Shown in pieces: positions 51,992 through 64,000 of a stretch of 64,000 nucleotides of DNA. The stretch is taken from contig NC_092262.1 of the NCBI RefSeq assembly GCF_036320965.1, positions 2,170,701 to 2,234,700 of the forward strand. The letters are read 5' to 3'. This stretch comes from Panulirus ornatus. Its lineage: Eukaryota > Arthropoda > Malacostraca > Decapoda > Palinuridae. Positions within the stretch are counted from its first letter, which is position 1. Each line of letters starts with the position of its first letter. The position numbers and the translations under genes are program-made. Below the pieces are notes generated by a model. The model was not told where the DNA came from and ran no database searches. It worked only from the letters and a program-made list of their open reading frames with translations.

Positions 51992-54312
51992 TTTTTTTTT
52001 TTATACTTTGTCGCTGTCTCCCGCGTTTGCGAGGTAGCGCAAGGAAACAGACGAAAGAAATGGCCCAACCCCCCACATACACATGTATATACTTACGTCC
52101 ACACACGCAAATATACATACCTACACAGCTTTCCATGGTTTACCCCAGACGCTTCACATGCCTTGATTCAATCCACTGACAGCACCTCAGCCCCGGTATA
52201 CCACATCGCTCCAATTCACTCTATTCCTTGCCCTCCTTTCACCCTCCTGCATGTTCAGGCCCCGATCACACAAAATCTTTTTCACTCTATCTTTCCACCT
52301 CCAATTTGGTCTCCCTCTTCTCCTTGTTCCCTCCACCTCCAACACATACATCCTCTTGGTCAATCTTTCCTCACTCATCCTCTAGATGTGCCCAAACCAC
52401 TTCAAAACACCCTCTTCTGCTCTCTCAACCACGCTCTTTTTATTTCCACACATCTCTCTTACCCTTACGTTACTCACTCGATCAAACCACCTCACACCAC
52501 ACATTGTCCTCAAACATCTCATTTCCAGCACATCCATCCTCCTGCGCACAACTCTATCCATAGCCCACGCCTCGCAACCATACAACATTGTTGGAACCAC
52601 TATTCCTTCAAACATACCCATTTTTGCTTTCCGAGATAATGTTCTCGACTTCCACACATTCTTCAAGGCCCCCAGAATTTTCGCCCCCTCCCCCACCCTA
52701 TGATCCACTTCCGCTTCAATGGTTCCATCCGCTGCCAGATCCACTCCCAGATATCTAAAACACTTCACTTCCTCAAGTTTTTCTCCATTCAAACTCACCT
52801 CCCAATTGACTTGAACCTCAACCCTACTGTACCTAATAACCTTGCTCTTATTCACATTTACTCTTAACTTTCTTCTTCCACACACTTTACCAAACTCAGT
52901 CACCAGCTTCTGCAGTTTCTCACATGAATCAGCAATCAGCGCTGTGTCATCAGCGAACAACAACTGACTCACTTCCCAAGCTCTCTCATCCCCAACAGAC
53001 TTCATACTTGCCCCTCTTTCCAAAACTCTTGCATTTACCTCCCTAACAACCCCATCCATAAACAAATTAAACAACCATGGACACATCACACACCCCTGCC
53101 GCAAACCTACATTCACTGAGAACCAATCACTTTCCTCTCTTCCTACACGTACACATGCCTTACATCCTCGATAAAAACTTTTCACTGCTTCTAACAACTT
53201 TCCTCCCACACCATATATTCTTAATACCTTCCACAGAGCATCTCTATCAACTCTATCATATGCCTTCTCAAGATCCATAAATGCTACATACAAATCCATT
53301 TGCTTCTCTAAGTATTTCTCACATACATTCTTCAAAGCAAACACCTGATCCACACATCCTCTACCACTTCTGAAACCACACTGCTCTTCCCCAATCTGAT
53401 GCTCTGTACATGCCTTCACCCTCTCAATCAATACCCTCCCATATAATTTACCAGGAATACTCAACAAACTTATACCTCTGTAATTTGAGCACTCACTCTT
53501 ATCCCCTTTGCCTTTGTAGAATGGCACTATGCACGCATTCCGCCAATCCTCAGGCACCTCACCATGAGTCATACATACATTAAATAACCTTACCAACCAG
53601 TCAACAATACAGTCACCCCCTTTTTTAATAAATTCCACTGCAATACCATCCAAACCTGCTGCCTTGCCGGCTTTCATCTTCCGCAAAGCTTTCACTACCT
53701 CTTCTCTGTTTACCAAATCATTTTCCCTAACCCTCTCACTTTGCACACCACCTCGACCAAAACACCCTATATCTGCCACTCTATCATCAAACACATTCAA
53801 CAAACCTTCCAAATACTCACTCCATCTCCTTCTCACATCACCACTACTTGTTATCACCTCCCCATTTGCGCCCTTCACTGAAGTTCCCATTTGCTCCCTT
53901 GTCTTACGTACTTTATTTACCTCCTTACAAAACATCTTTTATTCTCCGTGAAATTTAATGATACTCTCTCACCCCAACTCTCATTTACCCTCTTTTTCAC
54001 CTCCTGCACCTTTCTCTTGACCTCCTGCCCCTTTCTTTTATATCTCTCCCACTCTTTTGCATTTTTTCCCTGCAAAAATCGTTCAAATGCCTCTCTCTTC
54101 TCTTTCACTAATAATCTTACTTCTTCATCCCACCACTCACTACCTTTTCTAATCAACCCACCTCCCACGCTTCTCATGCCACAAGCATCTTTTGCGCAAG
54201 CCATCACTGCTTCTCTAAATACATCCCATGCCTCCCCCACTCCCCTTACCTCCTTTGTTCTCACCTTTTTCCATTCTGTACTCAGTCTCTCCTGGTACTT
54301 CCTCACAAAAGT
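51992..54312 (-). mobile_element. RTE-like retrotransposon, 5' truncated at an inversion joint
   Basis: Short-type tail, stop at 52187-52189, residues 998 down to about 291. Two lesions: a stop at 52379-52381 (GHI then stop, for [10 protein letters not shown]) and a frame break near 53936 (T run one base short). All RT motifs are intact in the 517-codon stretch 52382-53935. At 54311-54312 it joins a plus-strand RT arm at exactly the joint seen at 5795-5796. Confidence 0.92.
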
Positions 54313-55988
54313 ACAGAGCATCAGATTGCGGAAGAGCAGTGTGGTTTCAGAAGTGGTATAGGATGTGTGGATCAGGTGTTTGCTTTGAAGAATGTATGGG
54401 AGAAATACTTAGAAAAACAAATGGATTTGTATGTAGCATTTATGGATCTGGAGAAGGCATATGATAGAATTGATAGAGATGCTCTGTGGAAGGTATTAAG
54501 AATATATGGTGTGGGAGGGAAGTTGTTAGAAGCAGTGAAAATTTTTATCGTGGATGTAAGGCATGTGTACGTGTAGGAAGAGAGGAAAGTGATTGGTTCT
54601 CATTGAATATAGGTTTGCGGTAGGGGTGTGTGATGTCCCCATGGTTGTTTAATTTGTTTATGGATGGGATTGTTAGGGAGGTGAATTCAAGACTTTTGGA
54701 AAGAGGGGCAAGTATTCAGTCTGTTGTGGATGAGAGAGCTTGGGAAGTGAGTCAGTTGTTGTTCGCTGATGATACAGAGTTGGTGGCTGATTCATGTGAG
54801 AAACTGCAGAAGCTGGTAACTGAGTTTGGTAAAGTGTGTGAAAGAAGAAAGTTAAGAGTAAATGTGAATAAGAGCAAGGTTATTAGGTACAGTAGGGTTG
54901 AGGGACAAGTCAATTAGGAGGTAAGTTTGAATGAATAAAAGCTGGAGGAAGTAAAGTGTTTTAGATATCTGGGAGTGGATCTGGCAGCGGATGGAACCAT
55001 GGAAGCGGAAGTGAATCATAGGGTGGGGAAGGAGGCGAAAATTCTGGGAGCCTTGAAGAATGTTTGGAAGTCGAAAACATTATCTCGGAATGCAAAAATG
55101 GGTATGTTTGAAGTATTAGTGGTTCCAACAATGTTTCATGGCTGCGAGGCGTGGGCTATGGATAGGGTTGTGCGCAGGAGGGTGGATGTGCTGGAAATGA
55201 TAAGTTTGAGGACAATATGTGGTGTGAGGTGGTTTGATCGAGAAAGTAATGTAAGGGTGAGAGAGATGTGTGGAAAAAAAAAAGAGTGTCGTTGAGAGAG
55301 CAGAAGAGGGTGTTTTGAAATGGTTTGGTCACATGGAGAGAATGAGTGGGGAAAGATTGACCAAGAGGATATATGTGTCAGAGGTGGAGGGAACGAGGAG
55401 GAGTGGGAGACCAAATTGTAGGTGGAAAGATGGAGTGAAAAAGATTTTGAGTTATCGTGGCCTGAACATGCAGGAGGGTGAAAGGCGTGCAGGGAATAGA
55501 GTGAATTGGAACGATGTGGTATACCGGGGTCGACGTGCTGTCAATGGATTGAACCAGGGCATGTGAAGCGTCTGGGGTAAACCATGGAAAGTGTGTGGGG
55601 CCTCGATGTGGAAAGGGAGCTGTGGTTTCGGTGCATTATTACATGACAGCTAGAGACTGAGTGTGAACGAATGGGGCCTTTGGTGTTTTTCCTAGCGCTA
55701 CCTCGCATACATGAGGGGGGAGGGGGCTGTTATTCCATGTGTGGCGAGGTGGCGATGGGAACAAATAAAGGCAGACAGTATGAATTATGTACATATGTAT
55801 ATATGTATATGTGTGTGTGTTTATATATATGTGTACATTGAGATGTATAGGTATGTATATTGTGCGTGTGTGGACATGTATGTATGTATATGTGTATGTG
55901 GGCGGATTGGGCCATTCTTTCGTCTGTTTCCTTACGCTACCTCGCTAACGCTGGAGACAGCGATAAAGCAAAATAAATAAATAAATAA

Positions 55989-55992
<4 letters not shown>
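54311..55992 (+). mobile_element. RTE-like retrotransposon, 3' arm, long-tail type
   Basis: Residues about 593-998 with the C-terminal extension ending LNQGM (stop 55564-55566), then the long 3' UTR (55567-55992) with terminal hairpin and an AAAT tandem end. Lesions: frame loss near 54540, a stop at 54621, stops near 54916 and 54937, and an extra A near 55270. FADDT is preserved. It is an inverted duplicate of 4131-5796. Confidence 0.9.

Positions 55993-56054
<62 letters not shown>
55993..56054. repeat. (TA)n microsatellite
   Basis: About 62 bp of TA between two RTE tails that face each other. Confidence 0.97.

Positions 56055-57015
<961 letters not shown>

Positions 57016-57076
<61 letters not shown>
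57016..57076. repeat. (TA)n microsatellite
   Basis: About 61 bp of TA between the A run of a non-autonomous element and the 5' end of an RTE copy. Confidence 0.98.
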
Positions 57077-62874
<5,798 letters not shown>

Positions 62875-62882
62875 TAATATAC

Positions 62883-62974
<92 letters not shown>
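62875..62974. repeat. (TA)n microsatellite
   Basis: About 100 bp of TA between the 5' end of one RTE and the T run of the next. Confidence 0.98.
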
Positions 62975-62977
<3 letters not shown>

Positions 62978-64000
62978 TTTATACTTTGTCGCTGTCTCCC
63001 GCGTTTGCGAGGTAGCGCAAGGAAACAGACGAAAGAAATGGCCCAACCCCCCCCCCCAAACACATGTACATACACACGTCCACACACGCAAATATACATA
63101 CCTACACAGCTTTCCATGGTTTACCCCGGACGCTTCACATGCCTTGATTCAATCCACTGACAGCACGTCAACCCCTGTATACCACATCGCTCCAATTCAC
63201 TCTATTCCTTGCCCTCCTTTCACCCTCCTGCATGTTCAGGCCCCGATCACACAAAATCCTTTTTCACTCCATCTTTCCACCTCCAATTTGGTCTCCCTCT
63301 TCTCCTCGTTCCCTCCACCTCCGACACATATATCCTCTTGGTCAATCTTTCCTCACTCATTCTCTCCATGTGCCCAAACCATTTCAAAACACCCTCTTCT
63401 GCTCTCTCAACCACGCTCTTTTTATTTCCACACATCTCTCTTACCCTTACGTTACTTACTCGATCAAACCACCTCACACCACACATTGTCCTCAAACATC
63501 TCATTTCCAGCACATCCATCCTCCTGCGCACAACTCTATCCATAGCCCACGCCTCGCAACCATACAACATTGTTGGAACCACTATTCCTTCAAACATACC
63601 CATTTTTGCTTTCCGGGATAATGTTCTCGACTTCCACACATTTTTCAAGGCTCCCAAAATTTTCGCCCCCTCCCCCACCCTATGATCCACTTCCGCTTCC
63701 ATGGTTCCATCCGCTGACAGATCCACTCCCAGATATCTAAAACACTTCACTTCCTCCAGTTTTTCTCCATTCAAACTCACCTCCCAATTGACTTGACCCT
63801 CAACCCTACTGTACCTAATAACCTTGCTCTTATTCACATTTACTCTTAACTTTCTTCTTCCACACACTTTACCAAACTCAGTCACCAGCTTCTGCAGTTT
63901 CTCACATGAATCCGCCACCAGCGCTGTATCATCAGCGAACAACAACTGACTCACTTCCCAAGCTCTCTCATCCCCAACAGACTTCATACTTGCCCCTCTT
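62975..64000 (-). mobile_element. RTE-like retrotransposon, runs off the window
   Basis: Short-type tail, stop at 63168-63170, residues 998 to about 722 at the window edge. FADDT is intact. One extra base near 63258 shifts the frame at about codon 970, so only the last 30 or so residues are affected. Confidence 0.93.

Overview
This window is repeat-dense eukaryotic DNA with no recognisable host gene. It is built from copies of one non-LTR retrotransposon family (apurinic-type endonuclease plus reverse transcriptase in a single ORF of about 998 codons, RTE-like), three Penelope-like element (PLE) copies, at least seven copies of a short non-autonomous element, and about thirty (TA)n tracts joining them. 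The combination of long (TA)n microsatellites, this RTE-like family and PLEs suggests an arthropod, most probably a decapod crustacean. That assignment rests on general knowledge of such genomes, not on a diagnostic gene. Residue numbers below refer to the intact 998-codon copy at 31378-34374 (minus strand).

Layout. 0-6.8 kb: truncated and internally deleted RTE copies, one gap, and a twin-priming-type inverted copy (4.1-6.7 kb). 6.8-17.5 kb: non-autonomous element, PLE, near-full RTE (+), then two RTE copies (-). 17.6-20.1 kb: one non-autonomous element, then the only sequence without recognisable transposon content, including a G-rich degenerate repeat stretch and a 28-bp minisatellite. 20.2-25.5 kb: a rearranged RTE cluster ending at a gap. 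25.6-34.5 kb: a second copy of the 6.8-17.5 kb block, with the intact RTE ORF. 35-40 kb: a pair of convergent RTE copies. 40.3-46.5 kb: two more copies of the 20.2 kb cluster, one full of homopolymer-type errors, in opposite orientations around a gap. 46.6-64 kb: more RTE copies, a PLE with inverted ends, and two further inversion-type RTE copies.

How the parts relate. Almost every element end, complete or truncated, abuts (TA)n. Two duplicated blocks (6.8-17.5 and 25.7-34.5 kb) act as filled and empty sites for two RTE insertions between otherwise matching neighbours, which points to (TA)n as the integration target. The short non-autonomous element carries the RTE 5' end and an RTE-like 3' hairpin, so it is probably mobilised by the RTE machinery. 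The intact ORF is the only candidate source of protein here, and it has an unusual substitution in a conserved RT finger motif.

Main caution: (TA)n tracts and near-identical repeats are the hardest sequence to assemble. Three 100-N gaps and an error-rich stretch at 41.7-44.5 kb show that some junctions may be assembly artefacts.
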